Shown here: in pieces, positions 63,863-64,000 of the stretch
Numbering within the stretch: position 1 is the stretch's first letter
Layout of the letters: each line of letters opens with the position of its first letter
NCBI RefSeq assembly: GCF_947492365.1
Contig: NZ_CANLMB010000002.1
Location: 746,268-810,267 of the forward strand
DNA: 64,000 nt
Direction of reading: 5' to 3'
DNA from: an uncultured Erythrobacter sp.
Lineage (GTDB): Bacteria; Pseudomonadota; Alphaproteobacteria; Sphingomonadales; Sphingomonadaceae
Translations under genes and position numbers: made by a program
Notes under the pieces: model-generated
The model's database searches: none
Told to the model about the DNA's origin: nothing
What the model saw: the letters and a program-made list of their open reading frames with translations, nothing else

Positions 63863-64000
63863 CAGCCTTTTGCAATACTGCTCGAGCGTCCGCTTTCACC
63901 CCCATGAGTTGACAATCATAGGAACGCGGACACCGCCGATGAGCGGTCTGTCTGCTTAGTCAGGTCGCCACCCAGAAGCGGATCGGCTGGTCACGACCCA

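Noticed and set aside
1-64000. CRISPR array, rRNA operon or transposase-bearing insertion sequence
   Set aside because: I saw no regularly spaced repeats, no rRNA-like sequence and no transposase gene in the window.

Overview
The window looks like chromosomal DNA of a marine alphaproteobacterium of the order Sphingomonadales, most likely Erythrobacteraceae. The pointers are a zwf-edd-glk Entner-Doudoroff operon, an RcdA (DUF1465) protein, two YdcH-type DUF465 proteins, an ABC-permease/M1-peptidase fusion, a TonB siderophore receptor, and high-GC codon use in most of the window. This placement is inferred from gene content; no rRNA or other phylogenetic marker is present.

Layout. 1-4457 is an accessory segment, visibly lower in GC than the rest: a truncated M23-type peptidase gene, an AraC-family regulator, and divergent from it dmdD and dmdA of the dimethylsulfoniopropionate (DMSP) demethylation pathway. 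It ends in a frameshifted tyrosine-integrase remnant that touches the next gene. 4458-14914 is a chemotaxis operon on the minus strand (cheA-cheW-cheY-cheB-cheR, a GGDEF-EAL protein and two chemoreceptors), with several overlapping stop/start codons. 15043-46035 is ordinary mixed chromosome: transporters, a class II aldolase with an orphan 2Fe-2S protein, a TonB receptor with a putative Fur box, lipB, nadA, an acyl-CoA synthetase, an ABC/M1 peptidase pair, glpK, an L,D-transpeptidase, a rodZ-like/ybgF/tilS series, ptsP and two DUF465 genes. 46036-46501 is a non-coding block with a dispersed inverted-repeat element and a G-quadruplex-capable tract. 46502-54311 holds rcdA and the zwf-edd-glk operon, followed on the same strand by a PEP-carboxylase-like gene with altered active-site motifs; a LacI-type palindrome lies upstream of zwf. 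54312-61415 contains a periplasmic repeat-like protein, rimO, a DUF1761 protein, a second copy of the dispersed repeat, a K+ channel, surE and serS.

61532-64000 enters an integrated element. A 3' fragment of a tRNA-Val(CAC) gene, cut at the anticodon stem, is followed by a full-length tyrosine recombinase and a methyltransferase gene. The intact tRNA and the far boundary should lie to the right of the window.

The observations most worth checking are the dmdD-dmdA pair with a regulator beside an integrase relic, the tRNA-Val attachment site, the PEPC-like protein next to the Entner-Doudoroff genes, and the dispersed repeat family.
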